A program made the position numbers and the translations under genes. This document shows, in pieces, positions 18,004 to 25,528 of a stretch of DNA of 64,000 nt (the first letter of the stretch is position 1; each line of letters starts with the position of its first letter). Under the pieces are notes generated by a model. That model saw only the letters and a program-made list of their open reading frames with translations. It was not told the DNA's origin and made no database searches. This stretch comes from a virus: positions 1-64,000 of IMG/VR virus record IMGVR_UViG_3300037137_001673. One strand, given 5' to 3'.

Positions 18004-18035
18004 AGAGCAATCATAATTGATTGCTCTTTTTTTTT
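18004..18035 (+). terminator. terminator after GIY-YIG gene (copy 1)
   Basis: AGAGCAATCA/TGATTGCTCT hairpin and T-run. The 35-nt segment is identical to that at 24876-24910. Confidence 0.92.
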
Positions 18036-18036
18036 C

Positions 18037-18047
18037 TGTAAAGTTAA
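18037..18047 (+). promoter_or_regulatory. TGTAAAGTTAA element
   Basis: 13 nt before an ATG at 18061, with GAGG between them. Confidence 0.45.
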
Positions 18048-18060
18048 TTTTGAGGTTTTA

Positions 18061-18175
18061 ATGAAATTATTTTATTTGGCATTACTAATTAATGAATTCT
18101 TTTAAGCAGGATTTAGATATGCCATGGTCGGTAATCAAGTTGCTTGAACATCACCGCAGCCCGAGATATGGATAG
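18061..18175 (+). other. two very short reading frames at the edge of the GC-richer fibre island
   Basis: 18061-18105 encodes 14 hydrophobic residues behind a TGTAAAG element and GAGG; 18119-18175 encodes 18 residues (MPWSVIKLLEHHRSPRYG) behind AGCAGG. The first is AT-rich like the genome and the second GC-rich like the island that follows. The first could be the stump of a gene replaced when the island arrived. Coding is not proven for either. Confidence 0.3.
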
Positions 18176-18185
18176 AGGAGAATAA

Positions 18186-18386
18186 ATGACAAAACCTGAG
18201 GCGATTACTTTTCTTAATACTATAACACCAACAACGGTGAGTATGGTAACTATTGATGCCGTGAAGTGGGCAGATTTCAAAACTACAGTGTTAGCGATAT
18301 TGGCCGATAACTCTTCTGATCCGAAATGGAAGGCGGCTGTTCTTGCTATGGATGCCATTGATAACGCTGCCGTAAAGTCAACGTAG
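18186..18386 (+). CDS. small hypothetical protein of the fibre island
   Basis: 66 residues, helical, behind GAGGAG. Base composition is GC-richer than the flanking phage genes. It ends 10 nt before the beta-helix gene. No family recognised; a fibre-associated or chaperone role would be a guess. Confidence 0.6.
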   Translation: MTKPEAITFLNTITPTTVSMVTIDAVKWADFKTTVLAILADNSSDPKWKAAVLAMDAIDNAAVKST

Positions 18387-18396
18387 GTACAGGTAG

Positions 18397-19845
18397 ATGA
18401 CTTACTATTGGGTTGCAGAACGCTATACGGGGGGGACAAAGAACGGAGGAGAATCTACCCCTTGGAATAATTGGGCTGGTATAAACTGGACTACTATTTC
18501 AACCGCACTCAGCTCGGACAGTGTAACAATTTATTTTGATTCTCGCGGGGATTGGTCAGCGCAAGGTTCTGTGGCCGTCGGGTCTTCGGGTAATGCGAGT
18601 TATCGCCTCTACCTTTTGGGGGATGCGAAGTATTGCACAGGTACCTCTACTGTCACATGGTTCACTGAGGATTCTCCAGGGGTTGGAAATACAGGAAACC
18701 GTGCGCTGTTTGGAGATACAATTTACACTGGGACTAACCGTGCTTACGTTACCATTAAGGGCTTTCATATCCAGACGCCTTCATACACTGGGGTAGGAGA
18801 CAATGGAGGTTCATCAGAAGTCAATACCTACATAACGGTTGATAATTGCTATGTGGAGGGACCGACAGGAGCAAGCCAACCGGGTATTAATTTCTCGCGC
18901 TTATCTACTGGGAGCCACGACATCATCGTTAGGTATTGCTATGTCTGGAAGTCAACAGCGGAAGCAGTATATATTGGGCACTCTTCAGAGATGGATAACT
19001 ATCTAACGGGAGTGATTGTCGAGTATAACACACTGGTAGATTGTGGGACTAGTGGCGAAGGTGACATAGACATCAAGCCAAATGTCGAAGCCCCCATCAT
19101 CCGATACAACACCCACTATGATACTTCTCTCGCCGCTGCTTCTTGTGGTGTAGCTTGCTATGCTGATAAGGCCGAGATATACGGCAATAAGTTCTATACA
19201 TTAAAAACGAAAGGCTCCGAGTGGGGTTGGGGCATCATGCTCACCAACTATGGTTCGGATGGGGGGACACGGAAAGTAATCACATCGTGTTTGATCTATA
19301 ACAATTTAATCTATTCAAATGAACTGGATGGGATTAAAATTGACGCTACGGGTGCTGGGGCTAACATGACCGGCATCAAGATCAATAGCAACGTTATAGC
19401 ATCGAATGCCAGATATGGAATTAGCACTGCTGTAGTTTCGACTATTACGATATCCGAGATGAAAAATAACATATTCTATAGCAATGTGAATTACGATGTT
19501 CAGTTTGTAAGTAGCGTGGTGATAACTTCGGCGAATAACAACTGCTGGTATCGCCCGAGTGGTAATAGTTGGTATTACCAAGGAGCAGCGCATACGTGGG
19601 CGGAATGGCAGGGGCATGGGTTTGATGCGGCGGGTGTGAACTCTGATCCACTATTTACCAATCCAGGCTCAGGTGTTTACACGTTGCAAGCGGGTTCTCC
19701 TGGATTAAATACAGGTGCCACTTTGGGATCACCATTCAATATAGACATTCTTGAAGTAGCGAGGCCCCAAGGAGCAGCATATGATATGGGGGCTTATGAA
19801 GCAGTATCGGGTAGCGGGACTAAATTCGTGATGGTGTTGAGGTAA
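18397..19845 (+). CDS. right-handed beta-helix fibre/tailspike-like protein
   Basis: 482 residues. Repeated short beta-strand turns (VTIKGFHIQTP, ITVDNCYVEG, IIVRYCYVWKS, VIVEYNTLVD) are typical of parallel beta-helix proteins, and the end has the AGSPGLNTG...DMGAYE pattern of polysaccharide-associated beta-helix proteins. Such proteins bind or cleave surface glycans. Codon use and GC content are clearly above those of the genome, which suggests recent acquisition. It is followed closely by two further fibre genes. Confidence 0.8.
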   Translation: MTYYWVAERYTGGTKNGGESTPWNNWAGINWTTISTALSSDSVTIYFDSRGDWSAQGSVAVGSSGNASYRLYLLGDAKYCTGTSTVTWFTEDSPGVGNTGNRALFGDTIYTGTNRAYVTIKGFHIQTPSYTGVGDNGGSSEVNTYITVDNCYVEGPTGASQPGINFSRLSTGSHDIIVRYCYVWKSTAEAVYIGHSSEMDNYLTGVIVEYNTLVDCGTSGEGDIDIKPNVEAPIIRYNTHYDTSLAAASCGVACYADKAEIYGNKFYTLKTKGSEWGWGIMLTNYGSDGGTRKVITSCLIYNNLIYSNELDGIKIDATGAGANMTGIKINSNVIASNARYGISTAVVSTITISEMKNNIFYSNVNYDVQFVSSVVITSANNNCWYRPSGNSWYYQGAAHTWAEWQGHGFDAAGVNSDPLFTNPGSGVYTLQAGSPGLNTGATLGSPFNIDILEVARPQGAAYDMGAYEAVSGSGTKFVMVLR

Positions 19846-19851
19846 TCAAAT

Positions 19852-21138
19852 ATGGCATTTACTGATTACGGTGGGATATTTGCTACCTTCCCTACCCTTG
19901 ATCCGGATGCGGGGGTCGATCCTGGCCTCGACGATGAGATTCATGCTCGGTCCTTCGCTTGCCCTGGAGCTGGGAATCAAGTAATTAACAAAATAGGGGC
20001 ATGGATTGAACGGGGGGCATCCCCTACAAAATGTCGCTTCCTCATTTATACGGATAGTTCGGGAAGCCCGGGTACTATAGTCGCGAACTCCCTGACGACT
20101 GAGGTGACTCTCTCCTTAGCAGCGTGGATTTCCTTCACCTACTCAACGAAACCCGTTCTGGTCGGGGGAACAACCTATTGGCTAGCAACGTGGGGAAGTT
20201 CAACGGGTGGCTTATACGACTTCTCGCCAGGGTACAGTGTCTTTACGGAATTCATCGGGAAGTATACGGCTCAAGTTTATAGTAGCGGCGGAACGCCATC
20301 GGGAGAATCATGGACAGACTTAAATAACCTAGTACAACTTGCGGCGGAGTACCAAGCGGAGGGTGGCGGAGGTGGGGGGGTTTACTCCCCTATTGGTTCT
20401 GCCACTACTTCTGGTTCTGCAACTACTTTTAGTGGTTTATTTATTATAGATGCAGAAACAGGTAACACAAATCAATTCACAGGGATTGCTCAGTCAGGAG
20501 CAACTACCTTTACTGCTCAAAGTGGAACTATTCTCCATGGATCATATAGTTTTCTTTCGCATTTTGCTGGAGCCTATGCCTATGCTTACGGATACAAGAA
20601 TCTTATTTCGAACTATACTGAACTTTATACAAGAATGTATTTTAGAATAGGATCGCTAGCTCTAACAAATGGTCAATATGTTCTACTTCTCACTATGATG
20701 AGCGGGGGAGAAGGTGGAACGGAAATGGCGCAATTTCGTCTCTATCAGAAAGCTACCAATCAGTATGGATATATGTACTGTTGCACGGATCAAACCGGAT
20801 TTCAGGTTAGAGTAAATAATAGTACGGTAGATGTTTTCAATCCCTCAGAAACTCACTATATTGAAGTACACACAAAAATTGGTACAACCGATGGAATTGA
20901 ATCATTGCTTATAGATGGCACTTCCGTTTATTCCGCAACCAACATTGATAATCATACTTATAATATGAATTGCGTCCAATGCGGGGTATTTAATGGTTCA
21001 ACTCCTACAAGTGGGGATGTATATACGGATGACTTGAAGATTTCTCAAACAGGCCCTATTGGAGCGTATCCTACAAGTGGTGTTAGTAGTATTATAACAA
21101 AAGTATTTAATTTTTTTCGAATGAGAAGAAATAGTTAA
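19852..21138 (+). CDS. chimeric fibre protein: GC-rich sandwich domain plus AT-rich LamG-like domain
   Basis: 428 residues. Residues 1-170 form a beta-sandwich domain (FACPGAGNQVINKIGAW, VLVGGTTYWLATW) related to a domain inside the 2249-residue protein. A run of glycines (around 20361-20382) joins it to SATTSGSATT and a LamG-like half (YIEVHTKIGTTDGIESLLID). Base composition drops sharply from GC-rich to AT-rich at this linker, so the gene looks like a fusion of two sources. Likely receptor-binding. Confidence 0.75.
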   Translation: MAFTDYGGIFATFPTLDPDAGVDPGLDDEIHARSFACPGAGNQVINKIGAWIERGASPTKCRFLIYTDSSGSPGTIVANSLTTEVTLSLAAWISFTYSTKPVLVGGTTYWLATWGSSTGGLYDFSPGYSVFTEFIGKYTAQVYSSGGTPSGESWTDLNNLVQLAAEYQAEGGGGGGVYSPIGSATTSGSATTFSGLFIIDAETGNTNQFTGIAQSGATTFTAQSGTILHGSYSFLSHFAGAYAYAYGYKNLISNYTELYTRMYFRIGSLALTNGQYVLLLTMMSGGEGGTEMAQFRLYQKATNQYGYMYCCTDQTGFQVRVNNSTVDVFNPSETHYIEVHTKIGTTDGIESLLIDGTSVYSATNIDNHTYNMNCVQCGVFNGSTPTSGDVYTDDLKISQTGPIGAYPTSGVSSIITKVFNFFRMRRNS

Positions 21139-22706
21139 TGGCGACATATTACATCGACCATGATGGTGGGAATGACGGGAGTGATGGCCTATCGGAAGGT
21201 GCTGCCAAGCTACATATTCCTGCTCTTTCAAATGGTGATTATGTAATTTTCAAGCGTGGTGTAGTTTATCCTCATATTTACACAACTACGGTAGCAAATT
21301 GCACCTTCACAGTTAATGTCTCTTGGGGGATAGGGCAGGCAGTTTGGGGTGCTAATTCTCTTACCGACGATTGGTTAGTATTTGTTAGGCATTCAGGAAC
21401 TGTTATAACAGGTTTATCAGCATCGCACGAGTTAAAGTTCACTGGTACTGGACTTAATAGAGGAACTATTGGCATTTTTCCTTCGTTGGGAGCAATATCA
21501 AGTATTACTGTAGCTTATGCGGAATTTCTAAATATAGCAGGGGCGGGAAAGTCAGAAGGAATTGGCGTTAAGATGGGCGTCACTGATTATTCTGCCGAGC
21601 TATCTACTGTAGTTGTTTCATACTGTTCATTTGACAATTGTTATAGCTATGGAGTTAAAATAAGTTCTGGAACTGGAAGTACACATGATTGCGATATTCA
21701 TCACAACACGTTTACTAATAACGGATCGGGTACCGATCTTCTTGAAACAAATATCAGCAGCAATCTTGGGAATGGTGCCTATGATAATTCATTCCATCAC
21801 AACACGTTGACTGCTGGTGTGAATAGCACAGATGGAATAGAAGTCAACAATTCTCCGAACAAGATCTACAACAATACATTTGATGGGTACAGGTATGCTC
21901 TAAGAATTGATCCGTCATACAATACGAACAAACACGGGATTATTGAATTATATAGTAATCTGATAAAGAACTCATCAGAACGGGGGATAAACTTTGGCGG
22001 GACAAGCACCGCGTTGGGTTATGTTTTAGCATATAACAACCTGTTTGAAAACAATGGAAGCTATGTTATAAACTTTCCAAGCACCGCCGATAATAATGAG
22101 TTTTACTTCAACTCTTTCTACCAGACAGGGGGACATACTTTCTGGTTCCAAGCGGGGGCAACGGGAAATATCGTAAAAAACAACATCGTATTCTCGACAG
22201 GGGATTGCTATGCCCAGGCCGATGCAACCTATAGTAATAATACCGAAAACTACAACATTTTTTATAGAGCAAGTGGAACGATAGTAACAGTAGGAGCCAG
22301 TAATTACACGATAACACAGCTTGCGGCATATCAAGCGGCAGCTACTCCTAATGGGGCGAATAGTCTATTTTCCAATCCTCAATATGTGGGGGCACCGAGT
22401 GATCTTACCATACCAACGGGAAGTCCGGCGAAGGATGCGGGGATAAATGTTGGGATTGCGGTAGATTATCTTGGTAATGCAAGACCCGTGGGGGCGGGGT
22501 ATGACATTGGAGCGTATGAATATAGTTCTGGTTCTAGTGATTACATTTATAACCCAAGAGGAAATGCTTTAACTTCTGGTTTTGCTGATATTTTTCGTAA
22601 CAACTATATTTATAATCCAAGGGGAAATATTTTAACTTCTGGTACTGCTTATTATTATAGAATTACAGGCCTAGGTCCTAGACTAGTCTTCTTTTTAAGA
22701 TACTAA
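21138..22706 (+). CDS. beta-helix fibre protein with C-terminal TSG repeats
   Basis: 522 residues; ATG shares its A with the previous TAA. Beta-helix pattern through residues 100-420 and the terminal GSPAKDAG...DIGAYE motif. The last 55 residues carry two copies of the repeat YIYNPRGNxLTSGxA, the same repeat that builds most of the 2249-residue protein, and this part returns to AT-rich DNA. The repeat may be an attachment or trimerisation module shared among fibres. Confidence 0.78.
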   Translation: MATYYIDHDGGNDGSDGLSEGAAKLHIPALSNGDYVIFKRGVVYPHIYTTTVANCTFTVNVSWGIGQAVWGANSLTDDWLVFVRHSGTVITGLSASHELKFTGTGLNRGTIGIFPSLGAISSITVAYAEFLNIAGAGKSEGIGVKMGVTDYSAELSTVVVSYCSFDNCYSYGVKISSGTGSTHDCDIHHNTFTNNGSGTDLLETNISSNLGNGAYDNSFHHNTLTAGVNSTDGIEVNNSPNKIYNNTFDGYRYALRIDPSYNTNKHGIIELYSNLIKNSSERGINFGGTSTALGYVLAYNNLFENNGSYVINFPSTADNNEFYFNSFYQTGGHTFWFQAGATGNIVKNNIVFSTGDCYAQADATYSNNTENYNIFYRASGTIVTVGASNYTITQLAAYQAAATPNGANSLFSNPQYVGAPSDLTIPTGSPAKDAGINVGIAVDYLGNARPVGAGYDIGAYEYSSGSSDYIYNPRGNALTSGFADIFRNNYIYNPRGNILTSGTAYYYRITGLGPRLVFFLRY

Positions 22707-22711
22707 TTTAA

Positions 22712-22722
22712 TGTAAAGTTAT
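22712..22722 (+). promoter_or_regulatory. TGTAAAGTTAT element, 4 nt before ATG
   Basis: Ends 4 nt before the ATG at 22727; no Shine-Dalgarno. Confidence 0.5.
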
Positions 22723-22726
22723 AATT

Positions 22727-23431
22727 ATGACATTTTTAAGACAGAGTACAGCAAAGACAGTAAGTTTTGGTCCATTCGTAAATAAAACTGATGGGACTAC
22801 GTTTCTAGCAGGTTTAGTATCTTCGCTAGATAATGGAACTACTGGAATTAAACTTTCTAAAAATGGTGCTGCTTTAACTATTAGACATGCAAGTGTTACA
22901 GCATCAACTTATGATACCTTTGGAAATTATAGAGTAACAATAGATACTACTGATACAAATACATTAGGCACTATGAAGATGCAGTATGGAGATACAGCAG
23001 TATGTCTAACTGTATGGGATGATTTTACAATTCTTCCATCTAATGTTTATGATTCACTAATTCTTGGTGGTGGATATTTAAAAACTGATATTAGGTGGAT
23101 AGCAGGAGATTCTGTAGCAAATAAACTAGTAACTGGTGATAGTGTTGCTAATAGAGTATGGGATATAACAAAAGCTAGTCATACAATATCTGGAACTTTT
23201 GGAGATCTAGCAACAAAAGCAGAAGTTGCTCATGCAGTAAGAGATGAAGTTATAGATAAAGGATATACTCTAGGACAACTCACTAGACTTATGGCAGCAG
23301 CATTGCTTGGAAAAGTTTCTGGTGGTGGCAGTAGTACGATCACCTTCCGTTCTATTGGAGATAGTATAAATATAATTACAACTACGGTTGATGCTAGTGG
23401 AAATAGGCTGACAACTACTTTAAGTCCATGA
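22727..23431 (+). CDS. phage fibre/structural protein (paralogue A)
   Basis: 234 residues. Begins TFLRQSTAKTVSFGPFVNKTDG and ends with a GLGQ-like helix (LGQLTRLMAAALLGKVSGGG) and ITFRSIGDS..VDASGNR, a pattern common to small virion proteins near fibre genes in many tailed phages. The gene at 23484 is a shorter paralogue. An insertion of about 55 residues distinguishes this copy. Start has the TGTAAAG element instead of a ribosome site. Confidence 0.75.
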   Translation: MTFLRQSTAKTVSFGPFVNKTDGTTFLAGLVSSLDNGTTGIKLSKNGAALTIRHASVTASTYDTFGNYRVTIDTTDTNTLGTMKMQYGDTAVCLTVWDDFTILPSNVYDSLILGGGYLKTDIRWIAGDSVANKLVTGDSVANRVWDITKASHTISGTFGDLATKAEVAHAVRDEVIDKGYTLGQLTRLMAAALLGKVSGGGSSTITFRSIGDSINIITTTVDASGNRLTTTLSP

Positions 23432-23468
23432 CGCTAACATAAATTTTATTTAATCATCCTAACTTCTC

Positions 23469-23479
23469 TGTAAAGTTAT
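23469..23479 (+). promoter_or_regulatory. TGTAAAGTTAT element, 4 nt before ATG
   Basis: Ends 4 nt before the ATG at 23484; no Shine-Dalgarno. Confidence 0.5.
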
Positions 23480-23483
23480 TAGT

Positions 23484-24026
23484 ATGAAATTCTTAAGATA
23501 TTCGACTGCATGTATAACTAATTTGGGTCCATTTGTAACTACAAGTAATGGCGACAGCGAAATGGTTGCCCTTACAATAGCACAAGCAGATGTAAGGATA
23601 AGTTATAATGGTGATTCATTTAGAACTGTAAATCATAACCAAGATGCTGTAAATCTTATTCATAACGAACATGGTTGGTATAAAGTAAAACTATCTACTA
23701 CTGATACTGGAACTTATGGAAATGTAGTTATTGCTTGCCACAAACCTGGAGCACTAGCAGTTTGGCAAGAATATGATGTTATTCCACAAATAATGTGGGA
23801 CTATATGTTCTCTGGTGGTTCAACGGTCGCAATACTGGATGATGTAGTTGAGGGTGCTTATACCATGAGACAAATTATGAAATTAATGGCAGCTGTATTA
23901 TATGGAAAGGCCGTTGGTGGAGGTACTACAAATGTGAAATTTAGGTCTCTTGCCGATGACGCGGATAGAGTTTCAGCTGTCGTAGATTCAAGTGGGAATC
24001 GTTCATTGGTTTCACTCGTTCCATAA
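23484..24026 (+). CDS. phage fibre/structural protein (paralogue B)
   Basis: 180 residues, paralogue of the preceding gene: same opening (KFLRYSTACITNLGPFVTTSNG) and same end (MRQIMKLMAAVLYGKAVGGG, VKFRSLADDADR, VDSSGNR). Tandem duplication followed by divergence is the simplest explanation. A virion role is inferred from the family and the fibre-gene context. Confidence 0.75.
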   Translation: MKFLRYSTACITNLGPFVTTSNGDSEMVALTIAQADVRISYNGDSFRTVNHNQDAVNLIHNEHGWYKVKLSTTDTGTYGNVVIACHKPGALAVWQEYDVIPQIMWDYMFSGGSTVAILDDVVEGAYTMRQIMKLMAAVLYGKAVGGGTTNVKFRSLADDADRVSAVVDSSGNRSLVSLVP

Positions 24027-24061
24027 ATTTTTCACCACATATATAGTGTTGTAGATTTTTT

Positions 24062-24092
24062 AAGAACCTTTCATATGAAAGGTTCTTTTATT
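24062..24092 (+). terminator. terminator before GIY-YIG cassette
   Basis: Perfect AAGAACCTTTCAT/ATGAAAGGTTCTT hairpin with T-rich tail. A very similar hairpin precedes the GIY-YIG remnant at 40668. Confidence 0.88.
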
Positions 24093-24103
24093 TAGGAAGT
24101 GAT

Positions 24104-24868
24104 ATGGGTACAATATATATTTTAGAAAATAAAATTAATGGTAAATGTTATGTTGGACAAACAATTCATTCATTTAATCAAAGATTTAGGCAACATCAAA
24201 ATTCGAATTATGCTATTGGTAATGCTTTGAGAAAATATGGTGTAGATAATTTTAATAAAATCTTAATAGAAGGTATACTAGAAGATAAAATGGATGAATT
24301 AGAAATTGAGTATATACAAAAATATAATTCTATTTTTCCCAATGGATATAATTTTGAAACTGGGTGGCATAAAAATAAGCATGCTTGTGAAGAAACTAAA
24401 AAAAGATTAAGTGAAGTAAATACAGGAAAACATCATTCACTAGAAACAAGAAAAAAGCAGAGTGAAATTAAAAAAGGAAAACATATTTCTATAGAGACGG
24501 AATTTAAAAAAGGAAAAGAAAATCTCCTTTTTGGAAAACATCTTGCAGAAGAAATTAAAGAGAAAATAAGTAAGTCAAATATCGGCAAGCGTCGTTCAGC
24601 AGAAACTATAAAAAATTTAAGTGAAAGTCATAAGGGACAAATTCCTTGGATGAAGGGTAAGCATCATACTGAAGAAGCAATTAAAAAAAATAGTGAAGCA
24701 CATAAAGGACAAATTCCTTATAATAAAGGTGCTCGTAGTATTAGAGCTTGTCCTATTTGCGGTAAGCAACGAAAAGAAAAACTTGTTAAGAGTAAATTTT
24801 GTGGTTATTTAGCAACTTGTGGAAATTTAATCTGTCTAAAAGAGTTAAGGAAGAAAAAAACTGCCTAA
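24104..24868 (+). CDS. GIY-YIG homing endonuclease with NUMOD3 repeats
   Basis: 254 residues behind AGGAAG. GIY-YIG core (GTIYILENKINGKCYVGQT), Glu in EIEYI, Asn in NGYNF, then NUMOD3-like repeats and a C-terminal zinc finger (CPICGKQRKEK, closing at LATCGN) like that of the 17269 gene. Enclosed by a terminator on each side; the downstream one is identical to that after the 17269 gene, which points to a common cassette. Confidence 0.92.
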   Translation: MGTIYILENKINGKCYVGQTIHSFNQRFRQHQNSNYAIGNALRKYGVDNFNKILIEGILEDKMDELEIEYIQKYNSIFPNGYNFETGWHKNKHACEETKKRLSEVNTGKHHSLETRKKQSEIKKGKHISIETEFKKGKENLLFGKHLAEEIKEKISKSNIGKRRSAETIKNLSESHKGQIPWMKGKHHTEEAIKKNSEAHKGQIPYNKGARSIRACPICGKQRKEKLVKSKFCGYLATCGNLICLKELRKKKTA

Positions 24869-24879
24869 AAGTTTAATTA

Positions 24880-24910
24880 AGAGCAATCATAATTGATTGC
24901 TCTTTTTTTT
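24880..24910 (+). terminator. terminator after GIY-YIG gene (copy 2)
   Basis: AGAGCAATCA/TGATTGCTCT hairpin and T-run, identical over 35 nt to the one at 18000-18034. Confidence 0.92.
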
Positions 24911-24911
24911 G

Positions 24912-24922
24912 CGTAAAGATAA
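24912..24922 (+). promoter_or_regulatory. CGTAAAGATAA element
   Basis: 16 nt before the ATG at 24939, with AAGGA between them. Confidence 0.45.
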
Positions 24923-24938
24923 TCATAAGGAATTTTAT

Positions 24939-25025
24939 ATGGATAAAAAAATAGTAGAAAAGAAAGAAGAAGTAAAAACTTCTGTGATTATAAATCTCCC
25001 AGTTTTAAATTCAAGGGGGAAGTAA
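24939..25025 (+). CDS. 28-residue peptide
   Basis: Starts behind AAGGA; lysine-rich first half, hydrophobic second half (SVIINLPVLNSRGK). Followed after 2 nt by another short frame. Coding is plausible from the ribosome site and the upstream element, but the function is unknown. Confidence 0.4.
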   Translation: MDKKIVEKKEEVKTSVIINLPVLNSRGK

Positions 25026-25027
25026 AT

Positions 25028-25081
25028 ATGGCTAGTTTAGTTTTAATGGAGAATAACAATTATGGCATCAATTATATATGA
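25028..25081 (+). CDS. 17-residue leader-like peptide overlapping the next gene
   Basis: ATG behind a strong AGGGGGAAG site; the frame (MASLVLMENNNYGINYI) stops at 25081, 20 nt inside the gene that starts at 25062. It may couple translation into that gene. Confidence 0.35.
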   Translation: MASLVLMENNNYGINYI

Positions 25082-25511
25082 TAGATTTTGGCTCTCACTT
25101 CCTGCGAAGCAGATTTCGTGGACGGGTGATTCCATCCAGTGCTCTCTAATAGATAGTACTTATGCACCTGTGAAAGCTGATAGTCTTTATCAATCTGGTA
25201 GAGATCCTTTTGATAGTGAAGTTACTGGAGCTGGATATACTAAACTTGGAAAACGTATTACTTCTCCTACTATAACTTTGGGAACAACTCCTATGGTTGC
25301 TGGTGGTGATACTACTAGACTTTATGCTGATAGTGTATGGTGGGCAGCATCTACTATTACTGCTAGATATGCAGTTTTGTGGGATGGAACTGATGCTACA
25401 TTAAAGCGTCTATTATGTTGCTTTGATTTTGGTGCTGATAAAACCAGTTCCAGTGGTACTTTTACTCTAGTATGGAATCAATTAGGAATTATAACCTTGC
25501 AGCAAGGGTAA
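25062..25511 (+). CDS. small structural protein
   Basis: 149 residues, beta-rich, with repeated GDS/ADS turns. Resembles the 154-residue protein at 16720 in size and composition, and both precede fibre genes. A role as virion decoration or fibre-base protein is inferred from context only. GGAG lies 13 nt upstream. Confidence 0.62.
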   Translation: MASIIYDRFWLSLPAKQISWTGDSIQCSLIDSTYAPVKADSLYQSGRDPFDSEVTGAGYTKLGKRITSPTITLGTTPMVAGGDTTRLYADSVWWAASTITARYAVLWDGTDATLKRLLCCFDFGADKTSSSGTFTLVWNQLGIITLQQG

Positions 25512-25528
25512 ATAATGTAGGTTAATAA

